64,000 bases of DNA from Bradyrhizobium sp. BTAi1. GTDB lineage: Bacteria > Pseudomonadota > Alphaproteobacteria > Rhizobiales > Xanthobacteraceae. The stretch lies in contig NC_009485.1 of NCBI RefSeq assembly GCF_000015165.1, positions 4,421,501-4,485,500 of the forward strand, given 5' to 3'. Under the pieces are notes generated by a model. It saw only the letters and a program-made list of their open reading frames with translations. It did no database searches and was not told where the DNA came from. Both the position numbers and the translations under genes were made by a program. Of this stretch, positions 7,513 through 16,023 are shown one piece after another; the stretch's first letter is position 1, and each line of letters opens with the position of its first letter.

Positions 7513-8862
7513 ATGTTCGACAAGATCCTCATCGCCAATCGCGGCGAAATCGCCCTTCGCATCCTCAGGGCCTGCAAGGAGCTCGGCATCTCCACCGTCG
7601 CGGTGCATTCCACCGCGGATGCCGATGCCATGCATGTCCGTCTCGCCGACGAGAGCGTCTGCATCGGTCCGCCGCCGTCGAAGGACAGCTATCTCAATAT
7701 CCCTGCTTTGCTCGCCGCCTGCGAGATCACGGGCGCCGACGCCGTCCACCCCGGCTACGGCTTCCTGTCCGAGAACGCGCGCTTCGCCGAGATTCTGGCC
7801 GATCACAACCTGCATTTCATCGGGCCGAAGGCGGAGCACATCCGCCTGATGGGCGACAAGATCGAGGCCAAGAAGACCGCGAAGCGGCTCGGCATTCCCG
7901 TCGTGCCGGGCTCCGACGGAGCCGTGACGCCCGACCAGGACGCGATGGCGATCGCCAAGGAGATCGGCTTCCCGGTGCTGGTCAAGGCCGCCGCCGGCGG
8001 TGGCGGTCGCGGCATGAAGGTCGCACATACCGAGGCCGACCTGCAGCTGGCGCTGACCACCGCGGCCAATGAGGCCAAATCGGCATTCGGCGACGCCTCG
8101 GTCTATCTCGAGAAATATCTGCAGAAGCCGCGTCACATCGAGATCCAGGTGCTCGGCGACGGCCGCGGCGGCGCCATCCATCTCGGCGAGCGCGACTGCT
8201 CGCTGCAGCGCCGCCACCAGAAGGTCTGGGAGGAAGGCCCCTCGCCGGTGCTCGACGCCGCCGCCCGCGCCAAGATCGGCAACACCGTCGCCAAGGCGAT
8301 GCAAGAGCTGAAATATATCGGCGTCGGCACCATTGAATTCCTCTACGAGGATGGCGAGTTCTACTTCATCGAAATGAACACCCGCATCCAGGTCGAGCAT
8401 CCCGTGACCGAGATGATCACCGGGATCGACCTCGTGCTCGAGCAGATCCGCATCGCCGCCGGCGGCGACCTGCCGATGACCCAGGATCAGGTCGTCATCA
8501 ACGGCCACTCCATCGAGTGCCGCGTCAATGCGGAAAACCCCGTCACCTTCCGACCCTCGCCCGGCAAGATCCTGCAATACCATCCGCCCGGCGGTCTCGG
8601 CGTCCGGATCGATTCCGCCGTCTACCAGGGCTATGTGATCCCGCCTTATTACGACTCGCTGGTCGGCAAGCTGATCGTGCACGGCAAGAGCCGGGTCGAG
8701 TGCCTGATGCGGCTGCGCCGCGCGCTGGACGAGATGGTGGTCGACGGTATCGAGACGACCCTGCCGCTGTTCCGCGCCCTGGTTCGGGAGCCCGCCATCA
8801 TCGACGGCGATTATCACATCCACTGGCTCGAGCAGTACCTGGCCGGCCAGCAGACGGACTGA
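7513..8862 (+). CDS. accC: Biotin carboxylase subunit of acetyl-CoA carboxylase
   Basis: The 449-residue protein has the full ATP-grasp biotin carboxylase layout: N-terminal preATP-grasp fold (KILIANRGEIALRILRACKELG), HPGYGFLSENARFAE, glycine-rich ATP lid AAAGGGGRGMK, metal/ATP-binding FIEMNTRIQVEHPVTE and C-terminal domain ending near YHIHWLEQYL. It carboxylates biotin on AccB using ATP and bicarbonate. The length equals the usual family length. A short hairpin (CTGAGCG/CGCTCAG, 8859-8876) overlaps its stop codon. Downstream, where aat would be expected, a signalling operon with its own promoter intervenes. Confidence 0.97.
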   Translation: MFDKILIANRGEIALRILRACKELGISTVAVHSTADADAMHVRLADESVCIGPPPSKDSYLNIPALLAACEITGADAVHPGYGFLSENARFAEILADHNLHFIGPKAEHIRLMGDKIEAKKTAKRLGIPVVPGSDGAVTPDQDAMAIAKEIGFPVLVKAAAGGGGRGMKVAHTEADLQLALTTAANEAKSAFGDASVYLEKYLQKPRHIEIQVLGDGRGGAIHLGERDCSLQRRHQKVWEEGPSPVLDAAARAKIGNTVAKAMQELKYIGVGTIEFLYEDGEFYFIEMNTRIQVEHPVTEMITGIDLVLEQIRIAAGGDLPMTQDQVVINGHSIECRVNAENPVTFRPSPGKILQYHPPGGLGVRIDSAVYQGYVIPPYYDSLVGKLIVHGKSRVECLMRLRRALDEMVVDGIETTLPLFRALVREPAIIDGDYHIHWLEQYLAGQQTD

Positions 8863-8895
8863 GCGGCTTCGCTCAGAAAAACTGTCGTCCAGGGC

Positions 8896-8920
8896 GGAAC
8901 CAAGCCGTTGCAGTTGCGTT
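8896..8920 (+). promoter_or_regulatory. Perfect EcfG (general stress sigma factor) promoter
   Basis: GGAAC (8896-8900), exactly 16 bases, then CGTT (8917-8920) matches the alphaproteobacterial EcfG consensus without mismatch. It lies about 60 bases before the GTG start of a sensor kinase that leads a three-gene phosphorelay operon. Confidence 0.75.
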
Positions 8921-8980
8921 CTGCTTGGTCGGAACTTTTCCGCCAGGGGGCAGTGATTACCAACGACGTGCGAGTGGGCA

Positions 8981-10501
8981 GTGGCGCCTGAGGTGAGACG
9001 AAGGCGCACGCTGGGACAGATCCTGCTGTTGTCGGCGGGCTTTGTGGTGCTGGTTGCCGTCAGCACGGCGTCGGTTCTGCTGGTCAACAAGGCCCGCAGG
9101 GATAGCGCCTGGGTGGTGCACACCGTCGAGGCCGAGAACCAGATCAACGCCTTGTTGCTCGAGGTCCGGCGCGCCGAGAGTGGCGTGCGCGCCTATCTGC
9201 TGACGCAGAACCCGGAATTTCTCAAAGACCACGAAGCCGCCGTGAAGGCGCTCCGGCCGCTGCTCGACAAGCTGGGCACGCTCGTCGCCGACAACCAGAA
9301 GCAGGTTGAAAATCTCGCCCGACTGCGCAGCGTGATCGAAGGCCGGCTGGCCCAATTCGATCGCGAGAAGGCGCTGGTTGCATCCGGCGACCTCCCCGGC
9401 GCCGTCGCGCTGGTGCGCGATGCCGGATCGACTGACAGCAGCAACATGATGCGCAACACCGCCGAGACGATGCGCCTCGAGGAGGAACGCCTGCTGGCTT
9501 TGCGGACCGCCAATGCCGATGCCAGCCAGCAATTGGCGGCCATCGTCACCATCACGGGGTCAGCCCTCGTTGTGGTGCTTGCGGTCATCTCGGTGCTGCT
9601 GGTGCGCCGCTCCACCCGCGCCCGCGATGATGCCGAGGCGCAGCTGCGCGAGAGCAACCTGAACCTGGAGGCGACCGTCGACGAGCGCACCGCGGATCTG
9701 CGCGAAGCCAACGAGGAGATCCAGCGCTTCGCCTACATCGTCAGCCACGATCTGCGCTCGCCGCTGGTCAACATCATGGGCTTCACCAGCGAGCTCGACG
9801 AGCTGCGCAACGATATCTTCCGCCGCATCGCGGCGCTGGCGCGCGCGGTATCCGACTCGCCGCCTCCCGCCGAGGGCGCCGAACCGGAGCTGGAAGGCGC
9901 CGACAAGCAGCTCTCCGAGGATTTCTCGGAGGCGTTGGGCTTCATCAAATCCTCGATTGCGAAGATGGACCGGCTGATCTCAGCCATCCTCAATTTGACC
10001 CGCGAAGGACGACGTGAGTTCGTTCCGGTGCGGATCGAAACGCGCGAGCTGATCGAGGCGATCGTCTCCACGCTCGCCCATCAGGCAGAAGAAGCGCAGG
10101 CGACCATCCGCATCGAGCCGCTGCCCGCAATCATCAGCGACCGCTTGGCGCTGGAGCAGATCTTCTCCAACCTGATCGACAACGCGATCAAATATCTGAA
10201 GCCCGGAGTGCCAGGGGATATCGCCATCCGCGCCCGCACCAAGCTGGGCTTCGCGATCTTCGAAATCACCGACAATGGCCGGGGGATTGATCCCCGGGAT
10301 CACCAACGTATCTTTGACCTGTTCCGCCGCGCCGGGACGCAGGATCGTCCGGGCCAGGGAATCGGGCTCGCCCATGTGCGCGCGCTGGTGCGGCGGCTCG
10401 GTGGAACCATGTCGGTTGCCTCGGAACTCGACCAGGGCAGCACCTTCACCATCACGCTTCCGATCAAATGGAATGCCTCAAACCGGAACTCAGACCGATG
10501 A
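8981..10501 (+). CDS. CHASE3-type sensor histidine kinase
   Basis: The 506-residue membrane kinase has a TM helix near residues 11-33 and a helical extracytoplasmic sensor of CHASE3 type (VEAENQINALLLEVRRAESGVRAYLLT). A second TM (VTITGSALVVVLAVISVLLV, about 188-207) leads to a coiled coil and a HisKA dimerisation domain with phosphoacceptor His256 in VSHDLRSPL. The HATPase domain shows the N box NLIDNAIKYL and G1 box DNGRGID. About 50 acidic, Pro/Glu-rich residues are inserted inside the HisKA helices, as in phytochrome-like kinases. The start is GTG with only a weak ribosome site. The stop overlaps the next ATG (ATGA), so kinase and regulator are coupled. The EcfG promoter upstream suggests induction under stress. 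Confidence 0.9.
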   Translation: MAPEVRRRRTLGQILLLSAGFVVLVAVSTASVLLVNKARRDSAWVVHTVEAENQINALLLEVRRAESGVRAYLLTQNPEFLKDHEAAVKALRPLLDKLGTLVADNQKQVENLARLRSVIEGRLAQFDREKALVASGDLPGAVALVRDAGSTDSSNMMRNTAETMRLEEERLLALRTANADASQQLAAIVTITGSALVVVLAVISVLLVRRSTRARDDAEAQLRESNLNLEATVDERTADLREANEEIQRFAYIVSHDLRSPLVNIMGFTSELDELRNDIFRRIAALARAVSDSPPPAEGAEPELEGADKQLSEDFSEALGFIKSSIAKMDRLISAILNLTREGRREFVPVRIETRELIEAIVSTLAHQAEEAQATIRIEPLPAIISDRLALEQIFSNLIDNAIKYLKPGVPGDIAIRARTKLGFAIFEITDNGRGIDPRDHQRIFDLFRRAGTQDRPGQGIGLAHVRALVRRLGGTMSVASELDQGSTFTITLPIKWNASNRNSDR

Positions 10502-10935
10502 CCATGCCCGTAACGATCATCATGATCGAGGACGACGAAGGACACGCCCGCCTGATCGAGCGGAACATTCGCCGCTCCGGCGTCAACAACGAGATCATGC
10601 CGTTCACCAACGGTACAGACGCCGTGAAATATCTGCTTGGTACTGACGGCACCGGGCTCGATCATAAGGGCCGGGCCCTGTTAATTCTGCTGGATCTGAA
10701 CCTGCCGGACATGACCGGCATCGACATCCTCAGAATGGTCAAGCAGAATAGCTTCCTGAAGAGCGCTCCCGTGGTGATCCTCACCACCACAGACGACTCG
10801 CAGGAGATCAAGCGCTGCTACGAGCTCGGTTGCAACGTCTACATCACCAAGCCGGTCAATTACGAGAGTTTCGCCAACGCCATCCGCCAGCTCGGTCTGT
10901 TCTTCTCCGTCATCCAGGTTCCGCCCGCCGTATGA
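10498..10935 (+). CDS. Single-domain response regulator (Rcp1-like)
   Basis: The 145-residue protein is a lone receiver domain: acidic pocket IEDDEGHA, phosphoacceptor Asp66 in LLDLNLPDMTG, Thr in VVILTTTDD and Lys in VYITKPVNYESF. The loop insertion around KYLLGTDGTG is typical of the Rcp1 type that partners phytochrome-like kinases. No output domain exists, so it most likely shuttles phosphate or acts allosterically. It starts on ATGA shared with the kinase stop, and its own stop overlaps the start of the next gene in the same way. The longer frame beginning upstream inside the kinase was rejected. Confidence 0.92.
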   Translation: MTMPVTIIMIEDDEGHARLIERNIRRSGVNNEIMPFTNGTDAVKYLLGTDGTGLDHKGRALLILLDLNLPDMTGIDILRMVKQNSFLKSAPVVILTTTDDSQEIKRCYELGCNVYITKPVNYESFANAIRQLGLFFSVIQVPPAV

Positions 10936-12020
10936 GCTCCGCCGCACCCACGCTGCTCTATATCGACGACGACGCCACCCTGGCGCGGCTGGTGGAGCGC
11001 GGGCTCAAGCGGCTGGGGTTCACGGTCGAGCACGCGCCTGACGGCGCCGCGGGCCTCGAACGGATCCAGCACGGTGGGATCGACGTCGTCGCGCTGGACC
11101 AGTACATGCCGGGCCTCGATGGCCTGGAGACGCTGGAGCGGATCATGGCGCTGCCCGAAGCGCCTCCCGTGGTGTTCGTCACGGCCTCCCAGGATTCCAA
11201 GATCGCCGTGACCGCGCTCAAGGCGGGGGCCGCCGACTACCTCGTCAAGGATCTCCAGGGCGAATTCGTTCCCCTGCTCCAGGTCGCTGCCGAAGGCGCG
11301 CTGCGGCAGGCGCGGCTGCAGAAGGCCCGCGACGAGGCCGAGGCCGAAGTGCGCGCATCGCGCGACCGCTACGCGGCCTTGGCCGCCGAGCGCGAGGTGC
11401 TGCTGCGCGAGGTCAACCACCGCGTCGGCAACTCCCTGCAGATCATCGCCTCGCTGTTGCACCTGCAGGCCAATTCGAGCTCGCAGGAGGACGTGAAGGC
11501 CGCGCTCACCAATGCCATGGGCCGTGTCGCCGCGGTCGCCCAGGTCCACCGCCGGCTCTACACCTCGCACGATCTCAAGAGCGTGCTGCTCAACCAGTAT
11601 CTGGACGCCTTGCTCGACGACCTCCGCCGCTCGGCCGAGGGCAATCGCATGTCGCGCCTGACGTTGAAGGCGGAGCCGGTCGAGATCGACCCGGATCGGG
11701 CGGTCGCCATCGGCATCGTCGTCAACGAGCTGGTGATGAACGCGGTCAAATACGCCTATCCCGACGGGCCCGGCCCGATCCACGTCGAGTTGAAGCTCGC
11801 GAACGACGACGTTCTGCTCTCGATCGCCGACAATGGCGTCGGCCTCAACGCCACCAGCGATCCGCGTTCGACCGGCATGGGCCAGCGCATCGTCAGCGCG
11901 ATGGCCACCAAGCTCGATGCGACGGTGGCCCCCGATCCGGGCCATGACGGCACCAAGATCCTGGTCCGGTTCCGCCTGACCAAGGATGTTCCCAAGCCGG
12001 CGGCGGCCGCGGTGGGCTGA
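10932..12020 (+). CDS. Receiver-HisKA_2 (HWE-type) histidine kinase
   Basis: The 362-residue soluble protein fuses an N-terminal receiver (YIDDDATLARL, phosphoacceptor Asp56 in VALDQYMPGLDG, Lys in DYLVKDLQ) through a coiled coil to a HisKA_2 domain. Phosphoacceptor His163 is in LLREVNHRVGNSLQ, and an HATPase domain follows (VNELVMNAVKYAYP, IADNGVGL). HisKA_2/HWE kinases include those that feed PhyR in the alphaproteobacterial general stress response. The gene starts at ATG 10932 overlapping the regulator stop; a 102-base longer frame is a shadow. The three-gene order kinase, lone receiver, receiver-kinase suggests a phosphorelay. No PhyR, NepR or EcfG gene is in this window. Confidence 0.9.
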   Translation: MSSAAPTLLYIDDDATLARLVERGLKRLGFTVEHAPDGAAGLERIQHGGIDVVALDQYMPGLDGLETLERIMALPEAPPVVFVTASQDSKIAVTALKAGAADYLVKDLQGEFVPLLQVAAEGALRQARLQKARDEAEAEVRASRDRYAALAAEREVLLREVNHRVGNSLQIIASLLHLQANSSSQEDVKAALTNAMGRVAAVAQVHRRLYTSHDLKSVLLNQYLDALLDDLRRSAEGNRMSRLTLKAEPVEIDPDRAVAIGIVVNELVMNAVKYAYPDGPGPIHVELKLANDDVLLSIADNGVGLNATSDPRSTGMGQRIVSAMATKLDATVAPDPGHDGTKILVRFRLTKDVPKPAAAAVG

Positions 12021-12093
12021 CAGCTCTCGGGCGACCAGCGGACGCGACCAACGGACCATCGCCTCGACGGCGGCTTCCTGCTAAGGTCCTCTC

Positions 12094-12774
12094 ATGAATT
12101 CGCGCGACTCCGCAGCGTCCGAGATCACGCCCGAGGTCCTGCTGCGTGCCTATGCCTGCGGCATCTTCCCGATGGCCGAAAGTGCCGACGACCCGTCATT
12201 GTTCTGGGTCGAGCCGGAGCTGCGCGGCGTCATTCCCTTGACAGGTTTCCGGGTGTCGTCGCGTCTGGCGCGGACGGTGCGGTCGGACGCCTTCACGGTG
12301 ACCGTCAACCAGGCCTTCACGGCGGTCATGGACGGCTGCGCCGAGCCGCAGCCCGGGCGCGAGGACACCTGGATCAACCGGCGCATCCGCGAGCTCTATA
12401 GCGGCCTTTACGCGCTCGGCCATTGCCACAGCGTCGAATGCTGGCAGGACGGGGACCTGGTGGGCGGGCTCTATGGCGTCAGCCTGGGCCGCGCCTTCTT
12501 CGGCGAAAGCATGTTTCACCGCGCCCGCGACGCCTCGAAGGTCGCGCTGGTGCATCTTGTCGCGCGGCTGATCGCAGGCGGCTTCGAGTTGCTCGACACG
12601 CAATACGTCACCGAGCATCTCAAGACATTCGGCGCGGTGGAGATTCCCCGCCGCCGCTATACGGGCCTGCTGGAAAAGGCGCTGACCGGGCCCGCGGCCA
12701 ATTTCACGCGGCTCTCCATTGACCAGCCGATCTCAGGCACGGAGGCGCTCGCCATCATTGCCGAGCGCCATTGA
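12094..12774 (+). CDS. aat: Leucyl/phenylalanyl-tRNA-protein transferase
   Basis: The 226-residue cytosolic enzyme transfers Leu or Phe from aminoacyl-tRNA to N-terminal Arg/Lys of proteins, marking them for ClpS/ClpAP (N-degron pathway). Family landmarks are present: [67 protein letters not shown] and [21 protein letters not shown]. The length is normal for alphaproteobacteria, which lack the E. coli N-terminal extension. It is convergent with the DUF2155 gene, 36 bases apart, and no clear terminator is visible between them. Confidence 0.95.
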
Positions 12775-12810
12775 GCCCCGCCATCGCAACAGGCGAGATC
12801 TGAACAGGCG

Positions 12811-13797
12811 CTATCTGAACACACCGCCGAACGGTCCGCCCGCCTGAGGCGGCGGGGGCGGAGGCGGCATCTGCTGCGTCTGATACTGCTGCGGCGGTGC
12901 CTGCGGCCGCGGGGCAGCTTGGCGCTGCTGCGGCGGCCGCTTCTGGGCCGGCTGCTGCGCCGCCGGCTTCTGGTCGGGTGCGGTGCTCACGACGGTCGTC
13001 TGCGGCTCTTTGCAGTCGACCAGCCAGATGTCGTAAATGGGATGTTCGACACCGTGCAGGCCCGGGCTCGCGGCGAACATCCATCCCGAGAAGATGCGTT
13101 TCACCTCACCCTGCAGGGTGATCTCATCGACCTGCACGAAGGCGTCGGTGTTCGCGGCCTCAGTGGCCGGACGCGTGTAGCAGGCGTCGGTCTTCACCCG
13201 TAATGCGCCGAACTGCACCGTCTCGCCGATATCCTCGTCGAAATTGATGATGCGCCCGGTGATCTTGTCCAGGCCCGAGAAGCTCGCCTTCTTATTCACG
13301 ATCTTCTGCGCCGGCGGCTCGGTCACGACCTCGTCGCCCGGCTGCAGGGTCGCCGGCGTCTGCGGCACGGCGCCATTCGGCGGAACCGCTGCATTCTGGG
13401 GCGCACCGCGCGGCGGCTGCCGCTGGCCGCCGGCCGGCGGCGCCGCGCCGGGCTGTCCAGGAGGCGGAGCGACTGCGACGGGAGCATTGGTCGGGGGCAC
13501 GGCCGTCCCCGGAGGCGGCGCCAGCGGCTGCGACTGCACCGGGCCCGGCAGGGCAGCCCCCGGCCCAGGCGCTGGACGGGTCGGTGCCGGCAGAACGCGG
13601 CCCTGCGGCAGTTCCGGAACTTCCTCCTCTTCCTCGGGCGGCGGAATCGGCTCTCCGCGACGCGGAATGTTGCCGGGCGGCCGAGGAACGGGATCTGAAA
13701 AAATAGTCCCGATCTGCGCGCGTGCAGGCACGGCCAGCGCGAGGGACGTTGCGGCCAGCATTGCCGCGATACCGGTCAGGACGATTGTTCGGTGCAT
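12811..13797 (-). CDS. Secreted DUF2155-domain protein, proline-rich
   Basis: The 328-residue protein starts at ATG 13797 with a clean signal peptide (MHRTIVLTGIAAMLAATSLALAVPARA-Q); the longer frame adds 13 residues before it. An acidic/proline-rich region (PPPEEEEEVPELPQ) and a long Pro/Ala/Gln linker follow. The folded DUF2155 domain, about 100 residues, holds FSGLDKITGRIINFDEDIGETVQFGALRV, two Cys (DACYTRP and WLVDCK) and FSGWMFAASPGLHGVEHPIYDIW. A low-complexity Gln/Pro tail ends the protein. DUF2155 is periplasmic and of unknown function; in many alphaproteobacteria, as I recall, it lies between aat and the NDUFA12 gene, which here is 8.7 kb away. Confidence 0.88.
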   Translation of the reverse strand: MHRTIVLTGIAAMLAATSLALAVPARAQIGTIFSDPVPRPPGNIPRRGEPIPPPEEEEEVPELPQGRVLPAPTRPAPGPGAALPGPVQSQPLAPPPGTAVPPTNAPVAVAPPPGQPGAAPPAGGQRQPPRGAPQNAAVPPNGAVPQTPATLQPGDEVVTEPPAQKIVNKKASFSGLDKITGRIINFDEDIGETVQFGALRVKTDACYTRPATEAANTDAFVQVDEITLQGEVKRIFSGWMFAASPGLHGVEHPIYDIWLVDCKEPQTTVVSTAPDQKPAAQQPAQKRPPQQRQAAPRPQAPPQQYQTQQMPPPPPPPQAGGPFGGVFR

Positions 13798-14038
13798 CTC
13801 GCGCGGCTTTATCAGGCGAATCGGGGTTCGGGACAATCAAATCGCGTCATGACCCATCCGCCGCTCTCGATCAGCCCTCCCGTTAACATGTCGAATACGG
13901 CGGGGAAAGGGCGACTTACCAGCGCACCGCGAGGTGGTCATCCGGTTCATCCAATGAGATAGTCGGACCACCAACAGATAGCGTGAAACCAACACGCAGC
14001 AAGGCCGCGTCCCGATCGGCCGGCAAGGAAGGAAACGA

Positions 14039-14812
14039 ATGACCGATTCGATTCGTCTCGACGGCAGGGTGGCCGTCGTCACCGGCGCGGCCGGACTCAT
14101 CGGCGCCGCGACCATGCGTCTGCTGGCCGCGCGCGGCGCCCGCATCGTCGCCATCGACCGGCGCGAACAGGATCTGAACGCGGCCATCGCGGCCCTGCCC
14201 GCCAGCGCCGAGCCCCTCGCAATCGCCGCCGACGTGACCGACGAGGCGCAGGTGGCGGCCTATGTGCAGCGGGCCTGTGACCAGTTCGGAACCATTGATG
14301 TGTTCTTCAACAATGCCGGCATCGAGGGCGAGATCAAGTCGATCACCGACTATCCGCTCGAGGCGTTCCGCCGCGTGCTCGACGTCAATGTCGTCGGCGT
14401 GTTCCTCGGCCTCAAGCACGTTCTCCCGGTGATGCTGCAGCAGAACCGCGGTTCGATCATCAACACCGCCTCGATTGCCGGCCTGATCGGCTCGCCGCAG
14501 ATTGCCGTCTACAGCGCCAGCAAGCACGCCGTGATCGGCCTGACCAAGAGCGCGGCGTGGGAATGCACCGGCACGAATGTGCGCGTGAACTGCATCTGTC
14601 CCGGCCTGATCGACAGCCGCATGCTGAGCGCGATCATCGAAGGCCGCAGCGGCGCGCCCGTCCCGATCGACAGAATCGTCGATCGCGTCCCCGCGCGCCG
14701 GCTCGGCCAGGGTTCGGAGGTCGCCGCCATCGTCGCGTTCCTCGCCTCCGACGATGCGAGCTACGTCTCCGGCGCCGCCTACACCGTCGATGGCGGCCGC
14801 ACCGCGGCCTGA
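14039..14812 (+). CDS. Short-chain dehydrogenase/reductase
   Basis: The 257-residue protein is a classical SDR: TGAAGLIGAATMRLLAARGARIVAIDR forms the cofactor site, followed by NNAGIEG, catalytic Ser in NTASIAGLIG, catalytic Tyr-x3-Lys in VYSASKHAVIG, and the C-terminal YVSGAAYTVDGG. An acidic residue at the end of beta-2 (AIDRRE) suggests NAD(H) preference. Start ATG 14039 has AAGGAAGGA upstream. The esterase gene begins 46 bases after the stop, probably in one transcript. The substrate cannot be told from sequence. Confidence 0.9.
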   Translation: MTDSIRLDGRVAVVTGAAGLIGAATMRLLAARGARIVAIDRREQDLNAAIAALPASAEPLAIAADVTDEAQVAAYVQRACDQFGTIDVFFNNAGIEGEIKSITDYPLEAFRRVLDVNVVGVFLGLKHVLPVMLQQNRGSIINTASIAGLIGSPQIAVYSASKHAVIGLTKSAAWECTGTNVRVNCICPGLIDSRMLSAIIEGRSGAPVPIDRIVDRVPARRLGQGSEVAAIVAFLASDDASYVSGAAYTVDGGRTAA

Positions 14813-14858
14813 ACACCCGTCATCCACCACGTCATTCAACGCGATAGGTCACTTGCCC

Positions 14859-15821
14859 ATGCCCGTTCAACTCGATGCCGATGCTGCCGCCGTCTACAAG
14901 GCGTTTCAGGAGGCCGGCCGCCCGGCCTATGAAACGCTGACACCCCAGGAGGCGCGGGATTATTATCTGGCCGCCCGCGTGGTGAGCAATCCGGAGCCGC
15001 CGGAGCTCGCCGATGTCAAGGAACTCTCCATCCCCGCCCCGCATGGCGCGATCCCGGCACGCCTGTATCGGCCGAAGACGATACGGCACAATGGCGGCCT
15101 CGCACCGGCGCTGGTGTTCTTCCATGGCGGCGGCTGGGTGATCGGCAATCTGGATTCGCACGATGTGGTCTGCCGCGCGCTGGCCCATGAGGGCGAACTG
15201 ATCGTGGTCTCGATCGATTACCGTCTTGCGCCCGAGCACAAGTTTCCCGCCGCGGTCGACGACGCCGTCGCGGCGACCCGATGGGTCGCCGATCAGGCTG
15301 CCTCGCTCGGCATCGATGACACCCGACTGAGCGTTGGCGGCGATTCCGCCGGCGGCAATCTGGCGGCCGTGGTCGCGCTGTCGGCGCGCGATGGCCAGGG
15401 GCCGAAGCTGTCGGGCCAGGTCCTGATCTATCCGGCCACCGACTTCTCGATGAACCATCCCTCGCACAGCGAGCCCGAGACCAGCGTGCTGCTGACCCAT
15501 TCGGTCATCCGCTGGTTTCGCGACCATTATCTCAACAGCGCCGCCGACATCCACGATTGGCGCGCCTCGCCGGCCAAGGCCGAGACGCTGGCCGGCCTGC
15601 CGCCCGCTTACGTGCTGACCGCCGGCGCCGATCCGCTGCGCGATGAAGGCGACGATTATGCGCGGCGGTTGCGCGAGGCCGGCGTGCCGGTGACGCACCG
15701 GACGCATCCCGGCCAATTCCACGGCTTCTTCACCATGGGCAAGCTGCTCGACCAGGCCAATGTCGCGGCGCGCGACATCGGCGCCTGGCTGAAGCAGCTG
15801 GATCGGCCCAGCGGCATCTGA
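14859..15821 (+). CDS. Alpha/beta-hydrolase, hormone-sensitive-lipase (esterase) family
   Basis: The 320-residue protein has the oxyanion motif HGGGWVIG, the nucleophile elbow GDSAGGN and the IDYRLAPEHKFPAAVDD signature of family IV esterases. The catalytic Asp is probably in LTAGADPLRDEGDDYA and the His in HPGQFHGFF. The ATG at 14859 was chosen; an upstream frame reading through the end of the SDR gene would add 35 unconserved residues. The family hydrolyses short-chain esters. Its pairing with the SDR suggests a small degradative unit, but the substrate is unknown. A perfect GC-rich palindrome follows the stop. Confidence 0.9.
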   Translation: MPVQLDADAAAVYKAFQEAGRPAYETLTPQEARDYYLAARVVSNPEPPELADVKELSIPAPHGAIPARLYRPKTIRHNGGLAPALVFFHGGGWVIGNLDSHDVVCRALAHEGELIVVSIDYRLAPEHKFPAAVDDAVAATRWVADQAASLGIDDTRLSVGGDSAGGNLAAVVALSARDGQGPKLSGQVLIYPATDFSMNHPSHSEPETSVLLTHSVIRWFRDHYLNSAADIHDWRASPAKAETLAGLPPAYVLTAGADPLRDEGDDYARRLREAGVPVTHRTHPGQFHGFFTMGKLLDQANVAARDIGAWLKQLDRPSGI

Positions 15822-15843
15822 GCGGCCTCCGGCCGAGCTTCCA

Positions 15844-15873
15844 CCGGACGCCTCGCGAGCGCGCGAGGCGTCC
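15844..15873. terminator. Perfect GC-rich palindrome after the esterase gene
   Basis: CCGGACGCCTCG and its exact complement flank a CGAGCG centre (14-bp arms if the loop is closed to two bases). No T-tract follows, so it is either a weak terminator or an intergenic palindromic repeat. Confidence 0.5.
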
Positions 15874-16023
15874 GGACGGGCACGGGCAGCTTCCATGCGC
15901 CGGACGAAACCGAGCCTCACCGAAATTTCCGCTGTTATTGCGCCGCAACCAAGATAGTGTCCCGTCGCCCGCGAGGACGGCCCATGGCTGGCCGGTGGGC
16001 CCTACTCCGACAGGATTGCCCCG

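Noticed and set aside
13919..13978. GGTGGTC ... GACCACC inverted repeat before the first SDR gene
   Set aside because: The 7-bp arms are almost 40 bases apart with no other symmetry; too weak to call an operator.
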